Source of the DNA: Russula earlei
Taxonomy: Eukaryota; Basidiomycota; Agaricomycetes; Russulales; Russulaceae
Length of the DNA: 37,635 nucleotides
Assembly: GCA_025769875.1 (NCBI GenBank)
Contig: JAGFNK010000509.1
Coordinates: 1 to 37,635 of the forward strand
Direction: 5' to 3'
The position numbers and the translations under genes were made by a program. Positions 1 through 10,995 of the stretch are shown piece by piece; the stretch's first letter is position 1, and each line of letters opens with the position of its first letter. The notes beneath the pieces were generated by a model, which was not told the origin of the DNA, searched no databases, and was given only the letters and a program-made list of their open reading frames with translations.

Positions 1-439
1 CAGTCAAGAGCGCATTGAAACCGACGAACTTCGTCCTGCCTTCCTATCAGCACCACTACGGCGCGACCCCAATTTCCACGATGAAAGCCCCACCTTTGGT
101 GAAACATTCCCACCATTAAGTTCGGCTTAAGTGCGAACAGCTGTTCCAAGATTTCCAATTTGTTATTTTTCACTGCGCAGAGGAGAGGAGATTCGTTTAG
201 TTCGTCGAGTTGCCAGCCGAGCAGAGCCGGGAGGGCCGCGCTTAAGTTATCGATGCTCTTCAGTACTGAGCATGTCATCGCTGTAGGTTGAAGCATAATA
301 TGTATACGCTGCTAAGGACCGTGGGCCGGCGAGATATTCGACAACCTTTGCAGCCCCGAAAAATGGCACTGCGGAGCAGATCGTAGTTATACGTAATGAC
401 CTTTTGCTTACTCTGTCCTTGTTGTGCCATATCTGCACC

Positions 440-990
440 ATCAGCAAACCACAAAAAAAATTCCCAGGTTTTTTTTGGTTTCCGCTGGTTTCCCAGTTTC
501 TGGAAACCGAAAACCCAGAAACTGGGAAACCTGGTAGACATCATGAAGCACACTGGAAAACAATTCAAGTTTTCTATGGTCATATTGACTGTCTGAGTGA
601 GCGACACTGGCACCTTGCACTGGAATGTGCAGACAACGATGGCAATGATGAATCCCTTTATCGTGCTGATGCCTCAATGATATCTGCATTCCATGCTGAT
701 CTGTATATACCTGGAGTCCCCTCAAGGCTTAGATCCGTACCAGCTCGAATCGACTTCCAATTACAAGTAGAAACAACGTATACCCTATTTCTGACCATTT
801 TCAGTGATTTCTTTCCTACTATACTATAGTTCTACCAGTTTCCATACTTTCGACAGGTTTCCATTAGTTTCTTAGGTTTCCATGAAAGATACTCTCAGGT
901 TGTTTCTGGGAAACCAGACATGGGTTTCCCAGTCTCCTGGTTTCCCAGTTTCCGCTGGTTTTTTTTGGTTTCCTGAGGTGAGAAACTGAC
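440..990. repeat. GGTTTCC-rich low-complexity insertion with hairpin
   Basis: This segment carries about a dozen copies of GGTTTCC or its complement, concentrated at 465-535 and 838-990. Related modules (GG followed by a T8 run, GGTTTCCGCTGG, GGTTTCCCAGTTTC) appear at both ends in a different order. A perfect 17-bp stem lies at 487-503 (GGTTTCCCAGTTTCTGG) and 515-531, with an 11-nt loop. Ankyrin-gene coding sequence is recognisable on both sides, so the segment looks like an insertion into that gene or into one of its introns. No coding capacity and no clear target duplication were seen. Confidence 0.55.
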
Positions 991-3900
991 GGAAACTAAA
1001 ATCCATCTTTACTGATGACGTCGTTTTGCCACCAACTTTAAGTCCGAGGTAGACGCGTTCTTCTACGACCTTCGCGTCCGTATGGAGGGTTTTCACTTTT
1101 TCGGAGAGAAAGGGAATCCCAACTCCCGTACGGCGAGTAAGCTCATCGAGCATGTCGGGACGATCGAGCTTCACAACCAACTCATGAACTACGCCATCTG
1201 GCCAGAGTGCTGCCCCGGCAAATTGGTACAATTCAAGGATGCGGACGAACGCCTCGAAGTCATCATCGTACACAGCTTTCTGGAGTGGGGTGCAGCAGAT
1301 GAACTTCCTGACAGTTTGAGGCTGCTTTGGACCTCGAGCATCTTCTTGGGGGGAGCCTCTGCGCGAACAGCAGAAGGTCTTGCAGCAAGGTCGACAAAAT
1401 TGATTTCTTTTCGGTTCGCTGTAGTCCTCCGAAGTGGCAACTTCCCTCATCTGAATCATCTGCGAGGCGTAGAATGTGACAACCCATAGATACTGTAGCC
1501 ATATGGGAGTGCTTACCATCTGAGAGTATACTTGATACAGGATCAATTGGCGCGGCTTCAGCGTCAGGGTCTTGGTACTGGGCGGTAGCGATTGCGATTA
1601 CAAGGCGTGCGGTTTCCCAATGACGACGGTGCAGCGCGACGAGGAGCGGAGTCCCACCTATGATATGAGTGTCAACAACTCAGCCTTTGCAGAAGGGATG
1701 GATCATCGCATACCGGTCAGCGACCCAAAGCCGATATTGAGAGCAGTAGTCTGCACGGAAATCTGTATCGGCTCCTTGTCTTCTGCAATGTGCTTGGGGA
1801 GGCAGAGCTCCTGGACTGATACACTGTCTCCGGTCCAGCATGCCTCGTACAGCTCATCATAGATCATCTTGAGATAAGCCGGTATACGAATCGTACCAAA
1901 CCTGGGCGTGGCGAATATTTCCCGACTCTTGGAGAGTAGTGTGACCCGGGGCAGGGTTCGTAGGGACAGCGGTCGTCTGGACGGTTTGCGGCGCACCGCT
2001 AGGTGGCGCGCTACTGTGAGAGCGCAGAATGGAATCTGCACGCATGTAGTAATCCCTCGTCGCTACGGACGCCGTTGTCTTTATTCAGCTCCGGCGCGAG
2101 GACGTTCCACGTATTGTGAAGCCTTTTTGCATTAGGGAAACGCGCCGCCATGAGGTATGCACGGTATGCCGCCCACGTGTCGTCAGGGGGAGAAGAAGGC
2201 CTTTGTATGGCAGGGGGGGTTTGGGGTCCACAGGTCCGCAACAATCGCGGAGGTCCATTGCAGCAGGTTCAAGGGTTGCCAGTTAGACGTTTTGATAGAC
2301 GCGTCGACGGTTGCACCCAGGGCAGCCAGCAGCGAGATAATTTCATCGTGTTGAAGGAGTGCGACTTCGACTGGCAAATAAACGCGACTGTAGTGCGCCC
2401 TACTAACGGGACAATGAACACTTCGGAATTTGGTGGATAGGGCTGATGATAGACGTACTGCACCCGCCCCCTCTCTGCCTTGGAAACATCCTCTGGTGTA
2501 AACGCCAGCTTGGCACCGTGAGAAAGCAACACAGACAGAGTTGCATAGTCGCCAGATAGAATGGACGAGACAACGGGGAACACAAGTCCAATTCCATTTC
2601 CAGACCAGGCAGGGATGTCGAGTATCTTCTTCGCATTCGGGTCGCGTGACAGGAGCGAGGCCGCGATCTTGGTCTTTCCTGACAGAACAACACGATGTAA
2701 GATGGTCAACAGATTCTCATCGGCAGTAGACGAGATTGCTCGAGAAGCTATCAGGCGTTCCGCAATCTTTACCGCACACTCCTCGTCTTGGGTATGTATT
2801 GTCAAAGTGAGTGGATGGAGAGGCCTCGTGCCCTTTGCACGCGCCGCAAAATTGGGATCGGCACCAGCTGTAAGCAGAACATCGACGACTTCCGGTGAAC
2901 CAAAGAGGATAGCATGGCCGAGAGCGGTGAGACCAAAGTCCCAATCAGAGGTGGACAAATCAAGAACGTCAGGTGCTTCATTGTCGTCTTCCAAAGGGTC
3001 AGCGTCCTTCTCCGCTTCACCGATCTTTAGACCCTTGGCAAGAGGCTCGCCGTCGTCGGATTTTTCGGAGGACCAGTCGTCCTCGCTGCTCATCCGCACA
3101 TGCTCAGCATGTCCTGAGTCTTCTGTAGCTCCTGCTTCTCCCTTCGCGCGTTTCTCCTCCGCAGACTTCTCATTGAATGCGCTATGCGCGAGCATCTTCT
3201 TGACCAGGATAGTCTGACCCATCTGAGTGGCAAGATGGAAAGTGGTGCGCCCGCCAACTAGCCGTGCCGTCATGCGCGCGCCAGCATCGATAAGGACGCT
3301 GGCGACTTCAACACTGTTGGATAAAATAGCAAGGTGTAGAGCGGTCCGCCCAACATGATCGCGACGGTTTACGTCTTCACCTTCCTTGATCATCTGTGTG
3401 ACGGTGACGGTATCATCCTTGCTGATGGCACCGAAGAATTTGGCTGTTGCTTGAGTGTACGCGGTTTCACCCCATTCACCTTCATCGATGGGGTTGAAAC
3501 TCCCGGAGATACACTGTCTACCAGGATCTTCTTGAATGAATCTAGAATGAAGGCGTCAGGCTCAAACAACGCCAAAAGCAGAGGTGTCACATACCCAATG
3601 CGGCCACGTACGTATATCTTGTCCTCCTCATCTTGTAGACCATGCTCCTCTGCATTTCTGGGTTGTGGGCAGTGCTGCATGACTGATTAACCCGGATCTT
3701 TCCTGACATGTGACAAAGCGCACCTCACAACAGTCTTCCATGCACTCTTCCATTGTGCCGAAAAAAGCAGAGTGTCGATGAAGGCGGCGATTTTTATTCT
3801 TGGGGTTATATGGAGCTACCACACACTCACTAAGAATTAAAACATAAAGGTGATTGGCTTACTATTAACACCAAAATCCTTTGAAAAAAAAAATTAGAGA

Positions 3901-4724
3901 AAGGTCCATGAGCGTTGACTTGAACGCACAGTTTTGTAGATCAGCTTCCCAATCCTCCTCGCATCCCATCCCCGACCATAAGGGATGTGTAGATTGGCGA
4001 TGTCATATTCGCTCAATTCCAGTCCACTGAACACAGGGTCTGCTTTGAGGTCATTTTTATACCTACGTCCAAGTCGAGCACGTGTCGAGGAATCGCTAAT
4101 GTCTGCGGGCCGACCACGCAGGATGCTGCGTTGGTACTGATACTGGTTGCGAGACCCGGGAGCAGCGAGTTTTTCGATGGCGAGAAGGCGCGCGAGGCCT
4201 TGGATGCGGCCAACAGCACGCTCAAAGATCTAGCGAGACAATTAGCATACCGCGATTTGAAAATAGGAACTAGACAAACCGTGGGATCAATCTCGCTACG
4301 CTTCAGCTCAGGAATATAGACCTCAAAACCGCGTGAACAATATTTCGCCAGCCGGACTTCATAAGAAGGCGAACGCCTCGTCATATCTACTGTGAGTGAC
4401 TGGCGCATCATGGATATGATAGCGCGTGGACTCGCCCACACACGATTGCCATCATATGCACAACAGGGTGCATCAATGTCAAAGCCCGCAAAAATCTCGG
4501 CAGGAGTACTGTGGAGCCGAAGGACAATCTGAATGTTGCGATAAGGATACTGTGCTAAAGATTCGGTAAGTACAACTCCTTTCGAGTACTGTGCACCACC
4601 CACAATGGATCGAAACCGTGTGCTTTGTTCTAACGCAAGTGACGTCCCAAGGCACAGAGTCGCGAACAGCTTCATAAATGGCAACAATCTTGCGCTCAGC
4701 CTTCAAAAAGGTGTCAGGAGGAAA

Positions 4725-4745
4725 GGGGGGGGGGGGGGGGGGGGG
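4725..4745. repeat. 21-nt poly(G) tract
   Basis: An uninterrupted run of 21 G on the plus strand. On the minus strand it is a C run inside the intron 4760-4701 of the nucleotidyltransferase-like/ankyrin gene, which has donor GTAAGT and acceptor GAAG. It is one of three long G runs in the window. Length may be unreliable because of polymerase slippage. Confidence 0.9.
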
Positions 4746-5497
4746 AACATAGCAACTTACCTCGTGTGGTCAGATCATGAAGAAATAGATCAACGTCGGA
4801 CGAGGGAAAGGCCTTCTCATGATAGTGCTTCCTCATAGTTCTCTTGGTAGCCATTGCGACCTTTGGAGGAGGCATGAGGCACGCCTGCACGGAGCCACCG
4901 GCAGCCAAGACGTTGCTCCAATCTGACAGTTGGGAGAGTGAATTCTCCGTAAAAACGCCCCAATTCTTCTTAAATATCTCGAGGATCTCAACCATTGCAG
5001 AGGAACCTTCCTTACGTCTCATGACATCCGGTCAAGGCATCACGTATTGAGCATCACGATCGGCGTCGCTGGCGACTACACGCGCTCTTGTAGTTCTGAT
5101 ATGAGGCGGGGCGGCAAAAACATCAACGAGGCCAACGTGGATGTCTTTGAGACGGGTGTTGCCCCTGTCTGTTGCGAACAATTTGCGCAGTTCCGCTTCG
5201 TCATCGAGAGACGGCTGAAGAGCATTATCAAGAGAGACAGGTCCCTTGGGTAAAGAAACTACGCGAGAGAGGAATTGGGTAGCCTCTTCGTTCTGGGACA
5301 TGGACGCTGGAATGGGAAATGAAGAACCCAATCGAAAACTATTTGTACTCCCATGGTTCGTTTCGAGTCAGGGTGTTGCGTTAGGGGAAGGCGCACACTT
5401 CCATTCGCCGTCTCTCATTGGTTGATCAAGATCACGTGTTGAACGTGTCTTGTGGCTGCTGTTCAGTTCAACTCATCCATCATCTCTTCTCGCACGC

Positions 5498-6748
5498 ATG
5501 GTACATGATATTACAAGCGATTTTCGAAGCATTGTCAATCAGAAGCGCGAGAGTCTTGGTGACTCCGGGCGAAGCATGCTTGGACGGCCATCTCACCCCG
5601 CACCTGGAGACAGTCAGCTGGAAGGGGCACCTCCATTCATGCAGACATACATGAAGGAGGCCTACACGATTGTAAGTCATACTTTTCCCCCATTACCTCT
5701 GCTTCTTACGTGTGAAAAGTTGCAACACACTACCTCTCTGACTCGTATGCTTTCTACCGTCCGACGTGCATACCTCGACGTTCATGCACGACAACCGCCG
5801 GTCACCCGTCAGGCTGTGCGCGCATTTGATACCAATAGCGTGGATGCATTGGCGGATATCAAGTACTTTACAAACACAGAACGCGATCAAATTGACATAC
5901 AGGCGCGGAAAATCCTCGCACGTTGTGCCGAACGCGTGCATGATATGGAGACCTTGGAAAAGCGTGCGCCCTCTAATCCCTCCCTCGCTCCATTTCTCAT
6001 GTGACCGAACTCGGTTACAGAACGGATCGAGCGCGCCGCTCAATCTTCTAATCCCCTTTACCGCCTTCTTCCTGCACTTCTCGTGCCTGACGATGTCGCT
6101 ACTGCCTCTGAGTTTATATCGGCTCACTGCGCGGGAATCACCTGGTATCTGACGCGGCGGCTCACGCAAGTGGGCCAGATGCTGCGTGACATGCAGGAGG
6201 AGCGTGTTCGTCGCGAGACAGAACGCACTCGCACGCTCGGGTCTGGTGTGGCTCGTGGACTGGTGGGCGGGAGCGTTACCGCCTCAGAGTTTGCTCAACC
6301 TGGACCTAGTAGCTGGTTCGGAAGCGCATCGTCTGCACTCGGTGCAAGCTGGGTTGTGCCGCCGCGCCTTCCGCCAGAGGAGATGGATCCGACCATTTCA
6401 GACGAGGAGGAAGATGATGTTGAGCTATCTGCGTCCCAGATCCAACAGTTCGAAGCCGAAAACGCGCAGATTCTACGCTCAGCAGAGGACACGCTCGCTG
6501 CTGTGCAGCAGGCCGAAGCTCGACTGTTCGAGATCAGCGCTCTGCAGGCAGAGCTAGTTGCTCAACTGACGCGACAAACGGAAGTCTCGGACCAGCTATA
6601 TGAGGACGCGATCGCAACGAGCGAGTTGGTTGAGAAAGGCAACGTTCAGCTTCGTGAAGCGCGTCGTCGTGCACGCGACGGTCGGAAATGGTTGTTGCTA
6701 TTCCTTATCGGTGCCAGTCTGTCATTGCTATTCCTTCATTATTATTAA
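5498..6748 (+). CDS. UFE1: Syntaxin-18/Ufe1-type ER Q-SNARE
   Basis: Three exons: 5498-5671, 5720-5963 and 6021-6748, encoding 381 residues. Introns of 48 and 57 nt begin GTAAGT and GTGCGC. The N-terminus (MVHDITSDFRSIVNQKRESL, then HTTSLTRMLSTVRRAYLDV after the first splice) matches the syntaxin-18 N-terminal domain. The C-terminal third has SNARE heptads, and the likely ionic zero-layer Gln lies in TRQTEVSD. The protein ends in a tail anchor (WLLLFLIGASLSLLFLHYY). An acidic linker (DEEEDDVE) precedes the SNARE motif. Ufe1 is the ER t-SNARE that receives COPI vesicles retrieved from the Golgi, working with Sec20, Use1 and Sec22. The start is the first ATG that gives the conserved N-terminus. 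It is divergent from the broken ankyrin gene, about 200 bp away. Confidence 0.9.
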
Positions 6749-8058
6749 TTTGGATTAATTAATAATTATCTGCCATTTGTGACCGCTCGGCGTGACATCC
6801 CTTTGTTACTCTCGGTTTGCGTGGAACGACGAATGAAACCGTATCCGTCAACCGCTCAAAAGTATTAGCCTGTTTCGCAGACACCTGCATTCACAAAGGG
6901 ACATCGACGGGGACACACCCCAAGTTAAGTAAGCCCTCTCATCCATGTTAGCAAGCAGTAACTATAACGATACTAAAGATTGCCTGCCTGACAACAAGCC
7001 AACGTGTTACCGCTGTGTCAGACGTTAGCTCCCGTGTGCACTCGAAGCGGAAAGAAAGAAGGGCTACCCTATTTCTCCTGGGATGATGGAAACGCTAGCC
7101 AACCCGACTGGCGTGGTAGGATACACCTGGCTCTCCAAGGTGAGAGCCAGTCGATAAGTGCTTTGGCGATTGGGAAGTCGGTTGCACCGGTGGTTGGGGA
7201 TACCACCCACGCGAGTTGGGGTAGCCGACGCTTCGACGCCGCTCGTGCAGTGAAGGCCATGTCCACTTGTGACGAGAGGCTTGTAGAGCATCGTTGTGAA
7301 GGCTGGATAGAAATCACCGTAATCCTCAAGGTCGATGGTGCGCGTTGGACGAGGGCAAAGAACTGCCCTCGTATAAACCTACTGCCATGGCTTCAGGATC
7401 AATAGTGGCAATGCCACTTACTCCTGCTGCCAAGCGTGCGTGGAATTCTGTATGGACAATAGCTCTTTCCGCTCGACTCTTCCAATTGTCGACTGCCTCG
7501 CCTGCTTGCAGGCGAGGTGGAAAGCAAGTGAGTGCGGCCAAAGGCGTGCGCGGCAAGACCATTGTATGGTCCATCCCGAAGCGTGATGTATCCCTGTACG
7601 ACCCAAAACGTGAAACTTCAGGCAAAGACTAGGGTACGTCCTCCAAGAGAAGTCACCCTTTAGCCTTAAGTGGTGACTTTCCAGAATAGTACAGTCGGTC
7701 CGGAGACTCATCCTTGAGATGTGACTGGAGCATCCTACGATCTCGCGGGTGGAAGCCATGCCGAAAGCAGAGGTCCAGCTTGCGCTCGGTGAGGGCACCG
7801 GAGTCGAGGAGAGGTTGGCCCTTGGCTTGGACACTGCCATTACATTCTCCTTGTTCCCCATACGAGACTGCATCGGAGTCTTCAATGGGCCAAGCCTTCC
7901 TTTGCACGTTCGATCTGAGCATCACCATATCGCCTCTCCGAGGACGATGGGGCGATGACGACGGCGGAGCGCTGGTGTGGGCAAGAGCGGGGGAGGGGGG
8001 GCTGAGTCCTCGATAGTGGGGAATTTGTTGGCGGCGAGCCAACTGTTGACTGCGTGCT
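6749..8058. other. Gene-free interval with short perfect hairpins
   Basis: No conserved protein is recognisable here. Several overlapping ORFs of 70-180 residues occur on both strands but show no motif and no consistent frame. Two perfect inverted repeats stand out. One is CTGGCTCTC/GAGAGCCAG at 7127-7135 and 7142-7150. The other is a 10-bp stem with only two loop bases at 7496-7517 (CCTCGCCTGC TT GCAGGCGAGG). Confidence 0.5.
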
Positions 8059-8352
8059 TTAGTCCGCATCCGCTGATGTCCCTTGGCATGGGCTGCTGGT
8101 TGGGATCTCGCACTGGAAGAGGTGGTGTTCGGGTTGCATGCAGAAAGGGCAGTCATTAGGCCTCGGCACTTGGCGGAAGGGGGTCGGACAGCGGTGCCAT
8201 GGTGCACTGGGGAGACGGCGGGCAGTACAAAGACCGTGCAGGTGGAGCGAAGGACGCAGATCTGGTGGCGAAGGTGGGGCTTCTACGGGAGAGATGGGCG
8301 GGATGGGAACGGGGGGCTGGGAGGAGGACGATACAGATGTGATGCTGAACAT
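8059..8352 (-). CDS. Hypothetical ORF with one CCHC zinc knuckle (gag-like remnant?)
   Basis: ATG at 8352 opens a 97-residue frame rich in Pro and Ser that ends in CPFCMQPEHHLFQC. This is an exact C-x2-C-x4-H-x4-C zinc knuckle, the nucleic-acid binding motif of retroelement Gag proteins and some cellular RNA-binding proteins. Downstream minus-strand sequence (8113-7650) stays open in other frames, so a spliced or frame-shifted continuation is possible. I see no reverse transcriptase or protease nearby. It could be a gag fragment, part of a spliced cellular gene, or a chance motif. I do not assign a function. Confidence 0.3.
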   Translation of the reverse strand: MFSITSVSSSSQPPVPIPPISPVEAPPSPPDLRPSLHLHGLCTARRLPSAPWHRCPTPFRQVPRPNDCPFCMQPEHHLFQCEIPTSSPCQGTSADAD

Positions 8353-8520
8353 GGTGATGGAAACGATGAAGGAGTGAGAAGGGTTGGTGATAGCATGGGT
8401 CCGGCTTACAGTGCAGTGTAAGGAATGCTAGAAGGCGCTGTAGGCAGCTCTACAGTGCCATGCATGGAAGCTGGTGGCCCACCCGAACTATGACGTTTTG
8501 TTTCGCGCGACCGGCTTACC

Positions 8521-8793
8521 TCAGTTGATTTTTAAATGGCTCAGCGCTGAGCGCTCAGCCCACGCACTAGTATCAGTATTTGATGTGCCCACACCACACA
8601 CCACTATCACACAAATGCCGAGCATCGTTCTATAAACCTCGGAACTCCCTCTTCTTCTCCCGCTCATTCCTATCAAACGCTGAGCCTCTGTTTCTTCGCA
8701 TGCGGGGTCTCCGCGTTTTCTCCGACAATCGTCTGGACGAGGCCTCGTCGCGTGGCTTTCATCAGCAGCTACATTGTCCACGTCCAAAAGTGG
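8521..8793. other. Short intergenic stretch with AGCGCT palindromes
   Basis: No gene was recognised. At about 8538-8560 there is a cruciform-like series of overlapping palindromes (GGCTCAGCGCTGAGCGCTCA). Its role is unknown. Confidence 0.35.
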
Positions 8794-10995
8794 CTAAGCG
8801 AACCACATGCGCCATTCAAGCAACGACGGCCGCTCGTTTGGGTCATGGGCCATCAGCTTCCTTGCGATCGCCTTGAGGTGTTTGTCTTCTTTTTTGAGCG
8901 TAACAAGAGTTGATGAATAACACGCCCACAAGACCATCGATCGGCCTTGATCAGACTGTGCATCGACTTCCCAATCTCGGGTGCCATCCAATGCTTTGTC
9001 CCGCATTGGTCGTTGACCTCCTCGCCCTCGCCCGTTACTTGCATAGCGACATCGAAGTCGATGATTTTCACGCAAAAGTCTTGGTCGACGAGAAGGTTGT
9101 CAGGCTTGATGTCCCTGTGAGCGATACAATGCTTGTGAAGATACGCCAGGCCCTCGATGAGGCCCTGGCAGACTTGAGCGACTTCGCCACATATATAGTC
9201 GCTTGGGATCGACGACGACATAATCCGCAACAGAGGCCAATTTGGGTAGAATGAGCCACGTTGCCGACTGCGTATGAAATGAATCGAGCAACAAGACAAC
9301 GTGATCTGACTTCGGCTGTATGCTATTGAGGAGGTTGAAGATCGCGAGCTCGTTCGTTTGCTCGTGAGCTTTCTTCGCGATTAACTTCGTGCGTGGATCT
9401 GAGGGCTGATACACGGTGAGAATATGAGGAGGCATCTGAGGACAGACTGTCAGCGCAGCACATGTCAAGTCGAAACGGTCATCACACCTCAAACAGTGGC
9501 TCTAACTCAATACCATCAGCCCGCACAATTACCTCCGGTATCACATTATAGCCGTGAGCCCCGAGCTCTGCGCATTCTGTTGCGCTTGCGCCCCCAGCAC
9601 GGCCACCAGCACCAGCACTTGCATTGCTATGATCACCGGTCCGTGCACATTTCTTCCTTCTCCCTTCATGGGTCCTGTCCTGGTGATATGACTTCAGGTA
9701 CATTTTTGAGACCATGCCGTTTAGCGCATCAGTGTGTGTTCTCGCATCATCTATGGCTTCCTTGTCGTGGAGAACGTTGTACAACACATGTATAAACTCG
9801 GCGCGGCCTATCGGGGTGTTCAAGGAAATCGTCTTTTCTTTGTAATAAACCTATGATGGCTCAGCCTGCGGACGGGCTTATTCATAAAGATCATCTTACG
9901 GAGTCGTCCTTCTGCTTCTGAAACATGAAGTATTGAGATTCAGTGCCATTGAATCAAATATAGCTCGCGATGAGGACGAAGGATTCCTTCTCTTTGAACG
10001 CATGCAAGAATTTGTTCGCGAGCCGGACGACAGCCGCCCCCTCCAAAAGCAGCCCAACACGATCAATATGTTGGGGATCGTACCCTGATGTTGAATTGAC
10101 CTCTACGAGAAGCCGAGGAAGATGTGACTTTGTAATCAGACAGTCACTACGAGGGCGAAATTTCCGGAGTCGGTCATTCCCATTTCGGATTAAAGGGTTT
10201 TCTATGACAAGATGGAAAGGCCACGGGTTGTCACTTCTGTGAAAGGGACTATAGATCGCAATAGAACGAGAAATTCAACCGAGCACGTACAAAGTAACAC
10301 TGGTTTTGTCAACATCTAGAGCGCAAAGGACGAGTCGGGGGGAGAACATCATGTTCGCGTGATCTTCCTTGAAGGGACGCTGAGACCAAAAGTGTTCCCA
10401 TTTAGCACGCAAGTAGCGCGATGTGCACCACCTCCATCATCCCGGCCTCGCGCGCCGTTTCTCTCTCATGAGATTGGCCCTCGGAGGTCGATTCCTCCGG
10501 TGGCCCATCCTCGGTGGCCATTTCCGGGAGCCGAAATATTCATTCCAAGATCCATGATCGAATAGACTCGAGTACGTCTACATTGGCGCGTCAGAATTGA
10601 CAAATTGACAAGCTGACAGACAAGGAACAGCGTACATCGCGTACATCAGGGGCTGCACCCGCACGAGGAGTAGGTGGTTGTTTCGCGAGATGTCCCCCAG
10701 CTTGTCACGGTAGCTAAGGCGAACGACAGCATCATTGTGTGTTGAAAATTCGATGGGGGCAACTAATTGCTCCAGTTGGTCATCGTTCGCCATGACCACC
10801 TCTTGGTTGAGGCAGTTCCACACTTCGAGGTGGTCAGCGTCGACTTTGGCAAGGGCATTTGGCATCTTAGCCTTGATCAAGGTCCGTAAGTCGTCAACGG
10901 TGGTGCTGTCCGACACATGCACATAGGTGGGTGCTCCATTGGGTTTTTGCTTGTCGGTTGAGGAAGACAAAATAAAGATTGTTTGTCGTCGTCAT
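8794..10995 (-). pseudogene. Crinkler (CRN/CR)-type effector gene with kinase C-terminus, disrupted
   Basis: Read on the minus strand, three modules follow one another. At 10995-10640 is a ubiquitin-like Crinkler header: a VDDLRTLIKAKMPNALAKVD block followed by DHLEVWN. At about 10190-9960 is a region with RPRSDCLI and PRLLVEVNS, resembling the D...ExK core of restriction-endonuclease-like folds (inference). At 9435-8794 is a protein kinase: Lys in LIAKKA, HRDIKPDN at about 9119, DFD instead of DFG at about 9059, GTKHWMAPE, and a C-lobe ending in HDPNERPSLLEW. Introns 10290-10237 and 9487-9436 are plausible. Breaks seen: TGA at 9956-9954, where the family has Trp; frame changes near 10943 (A5), 9905, 9820, 9195 and 8890 (A6). 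CRN-type proteins are delivered or intracellular effectors in oomycetes and some fungi. This copy should not make a full protein. Confidence 0.7.

Larger units (their letters stand above)
1..5301 (-). pseudogene. Nucleotidyltransferase-like/ankyrin-repeat gene, disrupted; 3' end beyond left edge
   Basis: The minus-strand gene starts at ATG 5301 (MSQNEEATQFLSRVVSLP) and runs off the window at position 1. The N-terminal part contains a GGSV motif, about 31 residues, then SSDVDLFL, and later GFDIDAPCCAYDG. This hG[GS]...DhDh...hDh pattern suggests a DNA polymerase beta-like nucleotidyltransferase fold (inference). Ankyrin repeats follow at about 3420-2270 (GRTALHLAI, GLTALGHAI, LLTAGADPN) and again at 1700-1030 and 440-1. 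Introns I can place include 4760-4701, 4603-4555, 4279-4230, 3723-3675 and a 53-nt one near 3590-3535. An in-frame TGA lies at 5034-5032. Frame changes that I could not explain by normal introns occur near 2215 (a C7 run), 1345 and 370, and a GGTTTCC-rich insertion lies at about 440-990. I therefore call it a pseudogene. Unrecognised short introns or sequencing errors could rescue some breaks, but not the TGA. The family looks like one expanded in Agaricomycetes. Its biological role is not known to me. Confidence 0.68.

Noticed and set aside
2561..3217. A 218-residue plus-strand frame
   Set aside because: It is antisense to the ankyrin repeats, has low complexity and no motif, and the minus strand carries the clear protein signature.
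3390..3540. A 69-nt intron starting GTATCT near 3500 in the ankyrin gene
   Set aside because: It restores the frame, but a 53-nt intron starting GTATGT just upstream also does so and keeps a more protein-like stretch ending NPIDEGEW, so the second was preferred.
8083..8421. Plus-strand Gly/Arg-rich frame
   Set aside because: It has no motif, and it is the complement of the Pro-rich zinc-knuckle frame.
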